Shown: positions 1-8,162 of the stretch, piece after piece
Numbering within the stretch: the stretch's first letter is position 1
How the letters are laid out: each line of letters starts with the position of its first letter
Assembly (NCBI GenBank): GCA_028701945.1
Contig: JAQVPT010000018.1
Location: 1 to 22,272 of the forward strand
Source: Bacteroidales bacterium
Lineage (GTDB): Bacteria; Bacteroidota; Bacteroidia; Bacteroidales; ML635J-15
Reading direction: 5' to 3'
DNA: 22,272 nt
Made by a program: the position numbers and the translations under genes
Notes under the pieces: generated by a model
What the model saw: the letters and a program-made list of their open reading frames with translations, nothing else
Databases searched by the model: none
Told to the model about the DNA's origin: nothing

Positions 1-27
1 ATAGTATTCTATAATTATTCTTGACAT
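1..27 (-). CDS. Start of a leftward gene cut off by the window edge
   Basis: Only nine codons are visible (MSRIIIEYY), reading left from an ATG at 27-25. The start is supported by an AAAGGA-like ribosome binding site about 7 bases upstream and by a well-spaced Bacteroidota promoter further upstream (TTTG at 90-87, then 20 bases, then TAATTTTG at 66-59). Too little protein is present to assign a family. Confidence 0.5.
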
Positions 28-58
28 AATTAAAATCCTTTCTTTATTTGTATAACGG

Positions 59-90
59 CAAAATTAGAAAAAAGTTTGTTCTAAAACAAA
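59..90 (-). promoter_or_regulatory. Bacteroidota-type promoter of the truncated leftward gene
   Basis: On the minus strand TTTG (90-87) is followed after exactly 20 bases by TAATTTTG (66-59). This matches the TTTG / TAnnTTTG architecture known for the Bacteroidota primary sigma factor. It would give a leader of roughly 25-30 bases before the ATG at 27. Confidence 0.55.
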
Positions 91-174
91 AATAAAACAA
101 CAGAGAACCGAGGCTTGTAAATATTGCTTATCAATTTTCTAATCAATAAATTAGTGAATTAAATAGGGGCTAAC

Positions 175-206
175 AAAAAAAGGCTCTCATTTCTGAGAAC
201 CTTTTT
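175..206 (-). terminator. Rho-independent terminator after tRNA-Asp
   Basis: Read leftward, AAAAAGGTTCTCA and TGAGAGCCTTTTT pair completely (one T-G wobble) around a GAAA loop, and the descending arm ends in a T run. It lies directly behind the tRNA-Asp 3' end, so it most likely ends that transcript. The A-rich ascending arm means it could also work rightward, but no rightward gene ends here. Confidence 0.8.
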
Positions 207-207
207 G

Positions 208-281
208 CGGACTGGACGAGACTCGAACTCGCGACCCCCGGCGTGACAGGCCGGTATTCTAACCAACTGAACTACCAATCC
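208..281 (-). tRNA. tRNA-Asp (anticodon GTC)
   Basis: The minus strand folds as a full cloverleaf. The acceptor stem is GGATTGG with CCAGTCC (one T-G pair) and the discriminator base is G. The anticodon stem CCGGC/GCCGG encloses the 7-base loop CTGTCAC, giving anticodon GTC for aspartate. The T arm carries GTTCGAGTC. The 3' CCA is not encoded (the sequence after the discriminator is CAA), so it must be added enzymatically. It has its own promoter upstream and a hairpin terminator immediately downstream, so it looks like a single-gene transcript. Confidence 0.95.
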
Positions 282-293
282 TTAAATCGAGTG

Positions 294-325
294 CAAATAT
301 ATAGCAGGTTTTTCAATCTGCCAAA
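294..325 (-). promoter_or_regulatory. Promoter of tRNA-Asp
   Basis: On the minus strand TTTG (325-322), a 20-base spacer and TATATTTG (301-294) form a textbook Bacteroidota promoter. The -7 element ends 12 bases before the mature tRNA 5' end at 281, so only a very short leader would need trimming. Confidence 0.65.
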
Positions 326-410
326 TGTTTTTTTAAAAAATCTTCATTTTTTTTCGTTTGATTTGATTTACAGTTAGATACAATTATGGTTTTTTTTAAT
401 TTTTCGTAAT

Positions 411-443
411 TTTGCTTTGTTATCAGTAAAAATTATATTTTTG
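411..443 (+). promoter_or_regulatory. Promoter of mnmE
   Basis: TTTG at 411-414, a 21-base spacer and TATTTTTG at 436-443. The ATG at 449 lies only 5 bases beyond the -7 element, so a transcript from this promoter would be leaderless or nearly so. A second TTTG (416-419) gives a less favourable 16-base spacer. Confidence 0.5.
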
Positions 444-448
444 CAAGT

Positions 449-1831
449 ATGTTTAATGACGAAAATAAAACAATTTGTGCAATATCATCGCCCTCTGGTG
501 TAGGGGCAATTGCTATTATTAGACTTAGCGGTTCACAAAGTACCGAAATAGCATCAAAACTATTAAGGAAACCAGAGCGATTCCTTAAAATTGATGCTGG
601 AAAAATGATGTTTGCAACAATATTCTTGGAAAATGAGCAAATACTCGATGAAGTTTTAATGGTTAAATTCATTGAACCTCATTCATTTACTGGCGAAAAT
701 TCAGTAGAAATCTACTGCCACGGTTCAGAATACATCCAATCTCAAATAATTTCAGAATTGGTTAAGGAAGGTGCATCGGTAGCGCAACCAGGTGAATTTA
801 GTAAAAGAGCTTTTCTTAATGGTAAAATGGATTTATCTCAATCAGAAGCAGTTGCTGATCTTATTGCAAGTAGCTCAAAAGAGGGGCATCGCTTAGCACT
901 TAATCAAATGAAAGGGCAGATATCAAATGAAATATCAGAATTAAGACAACAAATGCTGGAATTAGTCTCACTAATGGAACTCGAACTTGATTTTGGTGAA
1001 GAAGATGTCGAATTTGCAGACCGAACCCAATTAATTGATATTACTGAAGAACTTATCCACCGAACTAACAATCTTATCGAATCCTTTAAATACGGAAATG
1101 CCATAAAAACTGGCATTCCTGTAGCTATTGTTGGTGAACCTAATGTCGGCAAATCAACGTTGCTTAATGCGTTATTAAAGGATGATCGTGCAATTGTTTC
1201 AGATATACCAGGTACTACGAGGGATAGTCTGGAAGAACTTATTATAATTGATGGATTAAAATTCAGGTTAATTGATACTGCAGGTATTAGAAACTCTGAC
1301 GACATCATCGAAAAAATGGGAGTGGAGCGAACTTATAAAAATATAGCAAAGGCTCAGGTAATACTTTTGATGATAGATGCTAATTCTACTGATAAAGAGG
1401 CACTTATATTCATTAAAAATATCAAAAAGAAAATCACCGATGACCAATATCTTTTAATTCTTATAAATAAAAATGACATAGCTAAAAATGAGTTATCAGT
1501 TAGCCTTAAAGAATATGCACCAGTGATAAAGATATCTGCTAAAACTGGCGAAAATTTAGATAGTTTATCAAAACTTATGTCATCTTGGGTAAATTCACTA
1601 AAATTGTCGGAGACAAATCTAATTTTAACAAACAATCGTCATTTAGAGCTTTTTAAAAACTCAAATGTGGCACTTATAAGGGCAAACGAGGCAATCAAAG
1701 CAGGTTTGAGCGGCGATTTTGTCTCACAAGACTTACGCGAAGCCATGTATTATCTAGGTGAGATTTCTGGTCAGGTCAGCAACGAAGAGGTTCTGGGAGC
1801 TATATTTGCGAAGTTTTGCATCGGAAAGTAG
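449..1831 (+). CDS. mnmE: tRNA uridine-5-carboxymethylaminomethyl(34) synthesis GTPase MnmE
   Basis: MnmE works with MnmG to modify the wobble uridine (cmnm5U34) of certain tRNAs in the cytoplasm. All hallmarks are present: the N-terminal TrmE domain beginning with AISSPSGVGAIAIIRLSG, a helical domain, and an inserted G domain with P-loop GEPNVGKS (about 229-236), DIPGTTRDS (252-260), DTAG (276-279) and NKND (340-343). The protein ends in the C-x-G-K signature FCIGK, whose cysteine is conserved in the family. At 460 residues it is full length. The ATG at 449 gives the usual family N-terminus. Gene order with the divergent tRNA-Asp shows no obvious functional link. Confidence 0.97.
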   Translation: MFNDENKTICAISSPSGVGAIAIIRLSGSQSTEIASKLLRKPERFLKIDAGKMMFATIFLENEQILDEVLMVKFIEPHSFTGENSVEIYCHGSEYIQSQIISELVKEGASVAQPGEFSKRAFLNGKMDLSQSEAVADLIASSSKEGHRLALNQMKGQISNEISELRQQMLELVSLMELELDFGEEDVEFADRTQLIDITEELIHRTNNLIESFKYGNAIKTGIPVAIVGEPNVGKSTLLNALLKDDRAIVSDIPGTTRDSLEELIIIDGLKFRLIDTAGIRNSDDIIEKMGVERTYKNIAKAQVILLMIDANSTDKEALIFIKNIKKKITDDQYLLILINKNDIAKNELSVSLKEYAPVIKISAKTGENLDSLSKLMSSWVNSLKLSETNLILTNNRHLELFKNSNVALIRANEAIKAGLSGDFVSQDLREAMYYLGEISGQVSNEEVLGAIFAKFCIGK

Positions 1832-2096
1832 AACAGTTTTTCTAAGCTCTTTGTTGTTTTTAGCAAAATTCAGTTATATTTGTTAAAAAAAAAGTGTTTA
1901 TTGTAATTTTTATGCAATATAATTCATATATTTGTTTAAAATATTGACTATCATGTTCCTTATTTATGCTGTTAAGGTTTGTGTAGGTGTCTTTAATGAC
2001 TTGACTATAAGAGAATTGATGTTTTTTTTACAGTGTTTTCTAAGTAACAAAATGTAAGTAACAAAATGTAAGTAACAAAATGTAAGTTTATCTATT
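1832..2096. promoter_or_regulatory. Intergenic region with two possible promoters for the ATPase gene
   Basis: One candidate is TTTG (1850-1853), 21 bases, TATATTTG (1875-1882). A second TATATTTG lies at 1927-1934 without a well-placed upstream element. Either would give a leader of roughly 155-210 bases before the ATG at 2097, unusually long next to the other genes here. The last part of that leader consists of three 14-bp direct repeats. No small open frame with convincing coding character was seen. Confidence 0.4.
2042..2087 (+). repeat. Three tandem copies of a 14-bp repeat before the ATPase start
   Basis: AAGTAACAAAATGT occurs three times without change (2042-2055, 2056-2069, 2070-2083), followed by a partial fourth unit AAGT (2084-2087). 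The array ends 9 bases before the ATG at 2097. Perfect short tandem arrays can change copy number by slippage, and they can also be multimerised binding sites. Which applies here cannot be told from sequence. Confidence 0.9.
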
Positions 2097-3224
2097 ATGA
2101 GAAAAATACACACCCCTTTTCCTACAACTGGATACTACGGCAAAAAATATTTCTGTGATAGAGAAGATGAAATAAAGAGTTTAATCAATAATGCCAATGC
2201 TGGTCAATCTACTACTATTACAGCAATTAGACGAATAGGCAAAACTGGCTTGATAAAGCACTTACAAAAACAGATGTCAAGCGATTGGATGTGTATTTAC
2301 ACTGATATCCTTCCTACCGAGAATTTGAATGATTTATTAAGCTATTTAGCAACAGCAATAATTAAATCTGTTCCAGAAAAATCAAGTTTTGGACAGAAAA
2401 TATGGAATGTTATAAAATCTTTGCGACCTGTAATATCATATGATGCACTTACTAGTGAACCCAATTTGACATTCGACTTACAACCAAATGAAAGTAAGCT
2501 TCATATTGAAACGCTGTTTGATATTCTTGAGAGCCAGAATAAGAGAGTTTTGTTCGCAATTGATGAATTTCAACAGATACTAAGTTATCCAGAAAAAAAC
2601 ATCGATAGCTGGTTAAGAACTAAGATTCAGTATTTACAGAATGTTGTGTTTATCTTTTCGGGAAGTCGTCAACACCTTATGAATGACTTGTTCTCAAATC
2701 CTGCACTGGCATTTTTTAGAAGTACAACAATCTTGAACTTAGAAAAAATTGACAAAAAGAAATATTGTAAATTCATTATTGAAAAATTTAGCGAAGGCAA
2801 AAAAACTATATCCATACAAGATACAATGGATATTTTGAATTGGACAAATACACATACATATTACGTTCAGTTGTTGTGCAGTCGAGTGTTCCAGAACTCC
2901 AAAAAAATTGTTGATGATAAAGTCTGGAAGGAGGAAGGAAGTAAATTATTAAAAGAGCAAGAGTATGTGTTTTATACATATCGGGATATGCTTACAAAAC
3001 AACAATGGCAGCTACTAAAGGCAATAGCCCTTGAACAAGAAGTTTACGAACCTACGTCAAAAAGCTACATGGGCAAACATAAACTTGGAGGGTCGTCAAA
3101 TGTTTTAAGAGCACTGGAATCATTAAATAATAAGGAATTGGTATATTCAAGCTTTAATTCTGATGGCAAAAAATTCTACAGTGTTTACGATGTTCTATTT
3201 CAAAGATGGATTGAGGGAATCTGA
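2097..3224 (+). CDS. P-loop ATPase of the archaeal-type ATPase (AAA/STAND-like) family
   Basis: A 375-residue soluble protein. The N-terminus PFPTTGYYGKKYFCDREDEI is the usual lead-in of this family, in which the F-x-R/D-R-E-x-E segment precedes the nucleotide site. The Walker A region is AIRRIGKTG (about 43-51), Walker B is VLFAIDEFQQ (151-160) and a sensor-like FSGSR lies at 187-191. The C-terminal third (GGSSNVLRALESLNNKELV, then a Y-x-V-x-D-x-L-F-x-R-W segment) looks like the winged helix that follows the ATPase core. Such proteins are common orphan accessory genes in Bacteroidota and archaea and their job is generally unknown. It is preceded by a tandem repeat array and followed by a 26-bp palindrome, and there is no partner gene in tight linkage. 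Confidence 0.8.
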   Translation: MRKIHTPFPTTGYYGKKYFCDREDEIKSLINNANAGQSTTITAIRRIGKTGLIKHLQKQMSSDWMCIYTDILPTENLNDLLSYLATAIIKSVPEKSSFGQKIWNVIKSLRPVISYDALTSEPNLTFDLQPNESKLHIETLFDILESQNKRVLFAIDEFQQILSYPEKNIDSWLRTKIQYLQNVVFIFSGSRQHLMNDLFSNPALAFFRSTTILNLEKIDKKKYCKFIIEKFSEGKKTISIQDTMDILNWTNTHTYYVQLLCSRVFQNSKKIVDDKVWKEEGSKLLKEQEYVFYTYRDMLTKQQWQLLKAIALEQEVYEPTSKSYMGKHKLGGSSNVLRALESLNNKELVYSSFNSDGKKFYSVYDVLFQRWIEGI

Positions 3225-3486
3225 TTCAAATTTTATTGCTTTTGTTCTAATTATTTACAGTATGACTTGCAAGTCAGACTGTTTAGTTAGCGTTAATAGT
3301 ACATTTGACATACTTTGATAAATTTATGCCTAAAACTATTTTTTATATTATCCGCAAATATTGAATAAAAGCACTATTTTCGTATAAAATAAATACTGAA
3401 CTGAGCTATGTATAAATTCACATAACGGTTCATTTACAACTGCTTGAAATAATATTCTAAAAGATTTGCATCTAAAAATAAATTTT
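3225..3486. other. Intergenic region with a 26-bp palindrome
   Basis: This 262-base stretch holds one clear structure, the near-perfect palindrome at 3257-3282. No gene or convincing promoter was seen. An open frame could be extended upstream from the next gene to a TTG at 3466, but the first ATG in that frame, at 3487, is the better start. Confidence 0.4.
3257..3282. repeat. 26-bp palindrome downstream of the ATPase gene
   Basis: The arms ACAGTATGACTTG and CAAGTCAGACTGT are complementary at 12 of 13 positions (A3262 faces G3277) with no loop. It begins 32 bases after the ATPase stop. There is no T run, so it is not a typical terminator. The core ACTTGCAAGT resembles the CTTGCGAG core at 4220-4227 and 10302-10309. 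Confidence 0.7.
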
Positions 3487-4203
3487 ATGAAGAAACAAGA
3501 ATATAAAGACAATCACGATGATAATATAATCTCTGGAGTTCATAATTATTGTGATAGATGGTGCGAAAGATGTAAATTTATTAAGCGATGCAGGGTGGGG
3601 TTAGCTGAATTGAAAAGACTTGAGCGAGACGGCGATATGGATGACACTGATTTTTTAGAGGAGTTCTCATCCATATTAACGGATACATTTGAATTAGTAA
3701 GTAAAAAAGCAGCTGAGATGGGAATTGATCTTAATGATCTTATGGATAATAGTCATGAAAAAACAGAAAAGACACCTAATGAAATTGAGGAAATAGCGAA
3801 GAACTACGGGATTGAAGCTCACAATTGGACAAAAAACAATAGCGAACAAATTAACAAATTAACCCTAAAAGTAATTGAGCAAGAATTAGCAATCCCCGAC
3901 TTTACTGAAGCCTTTGAAGTAATTAATTGGTTTGAGTTTTTTATTTCCGTTAAAATACGACGAGCGTTTCTTGGTTACCAATCAGAAGATGATTTTGAAA
4001 CAGATGATAGTAACGGGTCAGCAAAGATAGCTTTAATTGCAATTGACCGTTCAATCGAAGCATACTTAGTTTTATATCATCAATTCCCTGAATATGAAGA
4101 TGATATATTAAGTTTACTAAAGCAATTGTCTCAAATCAAAAAACAGATGTTAATCACATTTCCTGATGCAATGAGTTTTAAAAGACCGGGCTTTGACGAG
4201 TAA
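3487..4203 (+). CDS. Conserved hypothetical protein with N-terminal cysteine cluster
   Basis: About 238 residues from the ATG at 3487; the frame extends seven codons further to a TTG, which I do not favour. Near the N-terminus NYCDRWCERCKFIKRC (about residues 20-35) packs four cysteines in a C-x3-C-x2-C-x5-C pattern, which suggests a metal site. The rest is acidic and helical, with a conserved-looking C-terminal part (NGSAKIALIAIDRSIEAYLVL). There is no signal peptide or membrane span, so it is probably cytoplasmic. I believe similar proteins occur across Bacteroidota but cannot name a function. It lies downstream of the ATPase gene on the same strand, with a gap of about 260 bases that argues against tight coupling. 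Confidence 0.75.
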   Translation: MKKQEYKDNHDDNIISGVHNYCDRWCERCKFIKRCRVGLAELKRLERDGDMDDTDFLEEFSSILTDTFELVSKKAAEMGIDLNDLMDNSHEKTEKTPNEIEEIAKNYGIEAHNWTKNNSEQINKLTLKVIEQELAIPDFTEAFEVINWFEFFISVKIRRAFLGYQSEDDFETDDSNGSAKIALIAIDRSIEAYLVLYHQFPEYEDDILSLLKQLSQIKKQMLITFPDAMSFKRPGFDE

Positions 4204-4389
4204 AAAGCATGACAACCGAGCTTGCGAGTTCAACGAAGTTAAAAGAAAAGTATGCGTTTGACCTGGTTTATCATACGAAAATACCCAAAGTTTTAAAATA
4301 TTTATTTTATTTGTCAGCTTTAATAATTTGATTTATTTTGTAATAGAATAAATTTAATTTAAGTGATTATTAAAATAAAAGAATTAAGT

Positions 4390-5973
4390 ATGAAAAGAGT
4401 TGTTCTTATTTTGTTAAATATAATGCTTGTTTATAGCTTGTTTGCCCAAGAAGGCAAGCTTTCATCATCAAACTGGGAAATGACAAAAGCAAAAATGTTT
4501 TTTGAGGATAATCAGATTCAGGAGGCTTTAGATGTCTATTTTGAACTTTACAGCGAACATCCCCAAAACGATCTGTTAAATGTTAGAATTGCTGAATGTT
4601 ATTTTCGTTTATTTGAATATGAAAAAAGTTTAGATTATTTAGATGCCGCTTTAAATTCAAATCCCCAAACCGAATATATAAGCGATATTAATTATTGGTA
4701 CGGACAGTGTTACCATAAAATTGGTAGTTTTGACAAAGCGATTGATTATTACTCTAAACTGACATCGACAACAGAGCAGTTTGGCAGTAATTTAGTCGCT
4801 AATTGTATTTCGCAATCAAAAACTGGAAAAGAGTTGCTTAAAACTAAATATGATTGTTCGTTTACTAATTTAGGCGAAAATGTAAACTCGGAGTTTAATG
4901 AAATTTTTCCTGTTTATTCATGGTATGCAAATAAAATGTACTTTACCAGTGATAGGTATGTGTTTGAAAATCAGGAGCAAAACCCTATTACAAAACTCTA
5001 TAAATATTCTGTTTTAGAATCATATTTAGATACTACAGAGAGCTTTTTGGCTGCTGAACTTATCGATGAAGTCTTTTCCAAAGCCAAAGATTATATTTTA
5101 ACTTCTGTCGGATTAAATGATAATGATTATATATTATACCGGCATACTCCCGAGAATGAAGATGGGGGAGAAATATATATCTTGCATCTTGATGATGAGT
5201 CCGATTTTTCTGAACCAAAGAACATTGGAACAACAGTAAATACTATGAAATATGAAGGGGCTGGGAGTCTCGATTTTGTTAATAATGAACTATTCTTTGT
5301 TACAAATACTAATAATAAGAAAAGCGTAGAATCTGATGTGTTTTATAGTTTGTACAAACGTGGTAATTTTTCTAACACTTTGGTAGTTAAAGAATGTAAC
5401 AGTAATTTTGATGAAAAGTTTGTATATATTCATCCTGGTGGAGATTTTTTAGTCTTTGCTTCTAATAATGCAAAATCGATGGGCGGATATGACTTGTTTA
5501 TTTGTATTAAAGATGGCAAAGCTTGGACTGAACCCGTTAATATGGGCATTCCTTTTAATTCAGCCGAAAATGAAACGAGTTTTACATTAAGTCCAGATGC
5601 GAAATACGCTTACATTACTTCAGATAGACCCGGAGGATATGGAAGATTAGATATTTATCGAGTTGATTTTGAAAAGTATTTTGAAAAACGTTTTGGATTT
5701 TCTCCAGCATTAACTGTCGTAAGGGGACAGGTAACAAACGATGAAGGTGCTGATATAGTTTGCGAAATCAATATCCAAGGAGTGCAAAAAGATTGTTTTT
5801 CACAAAAGATTGATACAGATAAAGAGGGGAATTTTAGTTTTGTTTTAAAACCAAATAATAATTATCAAATTGAAGTTAAACAAAAGCCTTATCAAAACTA
5901 TATTCGCGAAATAAATCTTACCGAAAATTTAAAATCAAACATAGAGCTTGAAATTGAACTTGAAACCAAATAA
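4390..5973 (+). CDS. TPR / PD40 beta-propeller envelope protein, PorE-like but without OmpA domain
   Basis: About 527 residues from the ATG at 4390; an upstream in-frame GTG at 4363 would spoil the signal peptide. MKRVVLILLNIMLVYSLFAQ is a good Sec signal peptide. Residues about 27-130 are TPR-like repeats. Then come PD40/WD40-like propeller blades, with motifs such as YFTSDR, GGEIYIL, GGYDLFI, YITSDRPGGYGRLDIY. The end is a carboxypeptidase-regulatory-like beta domain (TVVRGQVTNDEGADI... DTDKEGNFSFVLKP). In Bacteroidota this order (TPR, propeller, regulatory domain) is normally closed by an OmpA peptidoglycan-binding domain, as in PorE of the type IX secretion system. Here the gene stops right after the regulatory domain, with TAA TAG and further stops, and no OmpA remnant in any nearby frame. 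A periplasmic or outer-membrane-associated role is inferred. Confidence 0.82.
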   Translation: MKRVVLILLNIMLVYSLFAQEGKLSSSNWEMTKAKMFFEDNQIQEALDVYFELYSEHPQNDLLNVRIAECYFRLFEYEKSLDYLDAALNSNPQTEYISDINYWYGQCYHKIGSFDKAIDYYSKLTSTTEQFGSNLVANCISQSKTGKELLKTKYDCSFTNLGENVNSEFNEIFPVYSWYANKMYFTSDRYVFENQEQNPITKLYKYSVLESYLDTTESFLAAELIDEVFSKAKDYILTSVGLNDNDYILYRHTPENEDGGEIYILHLDDESDFSEPKNIGTTVNTMKYEGAGSLDFVNNELFFVTNTNNKKSVESDVFYSLYKRGNFSNTLVVKECNSNFDEKFVYIHPGGDFLVFASNNAKSMGGYDLFICIKDGKAWTEPVNMGIPFNSAENETSFTLSPDAKYAYITSDRPGGYGRLDIYRVDFEKYFEKRFGFSPALTVVRGQVTNDEGADIVCEINIQGVQKDCFSQKIDTDKEGNFSFVLKPNNNYQIEVKQKPYQNYIREINLTENLKSNIELEIELETK

Positions 5974-6017
5974 TAGATACTCTAATACGAACTTTTGATT
6001 GAACGTAGTAAAAGTTA

Positions 6018-6063
6018 ATGCTTAAAACATGCAGATTAGCCTTTTTTTAGCATTGTTTTTTTG
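6018..6063 (+). terminator. Possible terminator after the TPR/PD40 gene
   Basis: ATGCT-AAAA (6018-6027, one bulged T) can pair with TTTTAGCAT (6045-6053), followed by TGTTTTTTTG. The loop is long (17 bases) and the stem AT-rich, so this is a moderate candidate. It lies 45 bases after the stop codon. Confidence 0.35.
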
Positions 6064-6091
6064 TGAATGCCTTACCAAGTTTGTGAACTCA

Positions 6092-6126
6092 TTTCGACAC
6101 GCTCAGAACAACGCAGCGCATCGAAA
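6092..6126. repeat. Imperfect palindromic intergenic repeat
   Basis: TTTCGA at 6092-6097 pairs with TCGAAA at 6121-6126, and the stem continues with mismatches around a CGCTCAG-containing loop. It resembles the TTCGAC...CGCTCAG palindromes I recall from Bacteroidota intergenic regions. A related string (GGTTCGACTTCGCTTAC) sits in the repeat block near 10190-10206. Confidence 0.4.
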
Positions 6127-6192
6127 CGAAGTTAAAATAACTGTAAGCGTTTGTTTTATACTCCTGTGCTGACGTTAGTAATTAAAATGGTA

Positions 6193-7608
6193 TTATTCCA
6201 GTACGATTCTTTTATACAATCCATAATCAATTGTTTGCAATTTAATTTTTTCATACCCCGTAATAATTGCCGAATCAGATAACTCGTTGTTTTGTATTAA
6301 TAAATACTCTCTCTTATTGTTGATATCTGGGTCTAACGCAATGTTTTTATAGCGAGCATAATAACCATGCAAACTCCAGTCTTGCCCCATGTTAGGAAGA
6401 ATATTTATTGTCGTTCCTGCAGGTATTATATCAATAACCATGTACATGTCATTAATCTTATTTTTATCTCTCCCAATATGATTTGCAAAATAAACCGACA
6501 GTGCAACACCGCAAATAAAAATCCCAAAACTTATCCACTTGAAAAACAGAAATCTTTTGGTTTTATAAAATTTATCATCAAATACAAATTCTATTAAAGG
6601 TGTAAACATGGCACCAATTGAAATAGCAAAAAAGGGAAACGTTGCGAGAATATAAAAACCACTTTGCTTCATACTAATCATTATAGGGATAACCCCATTT
6701 AGTCCCAGTAAAAAGAATAACAATGCTGTTTTAGAATTTGTTTTTAATGCACTCATTGGAAATTTTTTGCACCATCCCCAGATTATCAAAATAAAACACA
6801 CTCCTAAAGCTGGCAGTAATTCGGTAAATAACTTTCCAATTATATAAAAACGAGAACCAACCGATGTCGTGTTTTTTAAGCTATTTATCACCTGTACATC
6901 CATATATGTTTGCAGACTTATTTTGGCTTCGGGCCATAATATTACTAGGATAATCAAAGGAATTATCGTAAATGCAATTATTCCTAAAGTACCAAACGTC
7001 ATACTAAGAAATGATTCTTTTCTTTTTAATAGCCACAATAGAAATGGGAATGTCCATGGAAAAAAAGCTACAAATCCTTTTGTGAGAAATCCCAAAGCAA
7101 GCATTATTCCAGCAAAAAGGACAAATAAATATTTATTATTATTCTGACTTTTTAAATAGAATAAGACAGAAAGACTTGTGAATATGCTCATGGTGTTTTC
7201 GAGCATATTGTTAGAGATAGCCCATGGTACAAGTGGAATTAAAAACCAAATAAACAATGGGAACCAAGCATTTTTAAGACCTAAATGTTTCCATATTTGT
7301 AGAATAACAAGTCCAACGATTACAAAAGTTAATAAGGAATAAATCTTATCAATATATCTGCTTCCACCAAAAATAGTATAGAAAATGCTTTGTAACCCAA
7401 GTGCAAGTGGTGGGTGTCCGTTAAAATCGGCCATACAGGTCGAAGAAAAATGTAAATCCCAGAATGTGCCAATTCCATTTGCTAAATTATTTGCTATTGT
7501 TGAGTAAATAAGCCCGTCCATAAACATCCCATCAGATAAAATTGTTGGACTTATTAGTATTAATAAAAGACCTAGTACAAAAAGGTAAAATGGGAGTTGC
7601 TTTTTCAT
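6193..7608 (-). CDS. Multi-pass membrane glycosyltransferase, GT39/GT83 (ArnT/PMT) family
   Basis: A 471-residue integral membrane protein with about ten or more hydrophobic spans. The first periplasmic loop after helix 1 holds SDGMFMDGLIYSTIANNL (about 25-42), where an acidic residue (D26 or D31) sits in the position of the catalytic acid of lipid-phosphosugar-dependent GT-C enzymes. It is followed by FNGHPPLALGLQSIFY, the H-P-P-L type motif of the ArnT/Dol-P-Man family. The C-terminal roughly 80 residues are soluble. Such enzymes move a sugar from a polyprenyl-phosphate carrier to lipid A, glycan or protein at the outer face of the inner membrane; the substrate cannot be told. It stands alone, convergent with the TPR/PD40 gene. 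Confidence 0.82.
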   Translation of the reverse strand: MKKQLPFYLFVLGLLLILISPTILSDGMFMDGLIYSTIANNLANGIGTFWDLHFSSTCMADFNGHPPLALGLQSIFYTIFGGSRYIDKIYSLLTFVIVGLVILQIWKHLGLKNAWFPLFIWFLIPLVPWAISNNMLENTMSIFTSLSVLFYLKSQNNNKYLFVLFAGIMLALGFLTKGFVAFFPWTFPFLLWLLKRKESFLSMTFGTLGIIAFTIIPLIILVILWPEAKISLQTYMDVQVINSLKNTTSVGSRFYIIGKLFTELLPALGVCFILIIWGWCKKFPMSALKTNSKTALLFFLLGLNGVIPIMISMKQSGFYILATFPFFAISIGAMFTPLIEFVFDDKFYKTKRFLFFKWISFGIFICGVALSVYFANHIGRDKNKINDMYMVIDIIPAGTTINILPNMGQDWSLHGYYARYKNIALDPDINNKREYLLIQNNELSDSAIITGYEKIKLQTIDYGLYKRIVLE

Positions 7609-8162
7609 CTTTCTATTTAATTACGCTATTTTATAAAAAACCAAAATTAAAGTTTTATAGTCCAAAGATATATGTAATCTTTTAGAATTGTAGATTTTAA
7701 TTGTGTTTTTTGTTGCTATTATTGCATATTCTGCATTTAGAAATAACTCATCTAATTAGGGTTCCCTCAGAAAATCAGATTTAGAATATTTACGAAATTC
7801 ATTATATTCATAACAAAAAGAGTTGTTCCTATCCGAGATTCTTAAGCATTCTTGAGTTTCGCTTTAATCTGATTAAGATTATATGCCCGCTTAGTGTTTT
7901 ATGCACCCCAACTCATAACAACTGACCTTAGAGGATTTATGATGGTATCTTTTTTAAATTATACTCAAAATATAAAATTGCTGATAATTCTGTGTGGTCT
8001 CAGGAAAATAATTTGCGAAATATACTTAAAGTACAAATAATCAACACCAAAAATAGAGTCTCTTGGTTATTTCTACTGATACTAATATTGGGATCAGTTG
8101 TTCTAAAACTATCGTTTCCCAAACCTAACGGAATAAGATAACGCCCGTCTTCCTTGCATACA
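7609..8162. other. Long gap with a possible gene remnant
   Basis: About 550 bases without a complete gene. The left part would contain the promoter of the glycosyltransferase gene, but I see no well-formed TTTG/TAnnTTTG pair. On the minus strand, downstream of the small lipoprotein gene, a frame of about 55 codons without a start codon runs from roughly 8170 to 7998. It reads KEDGRYLIPLGLGNDSFR in part and ends in a hydrophobic stretch (LFLVLIICTLSIF). It could be the tail of a decayed membrane protein, or chance. Confidence 0.35.
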
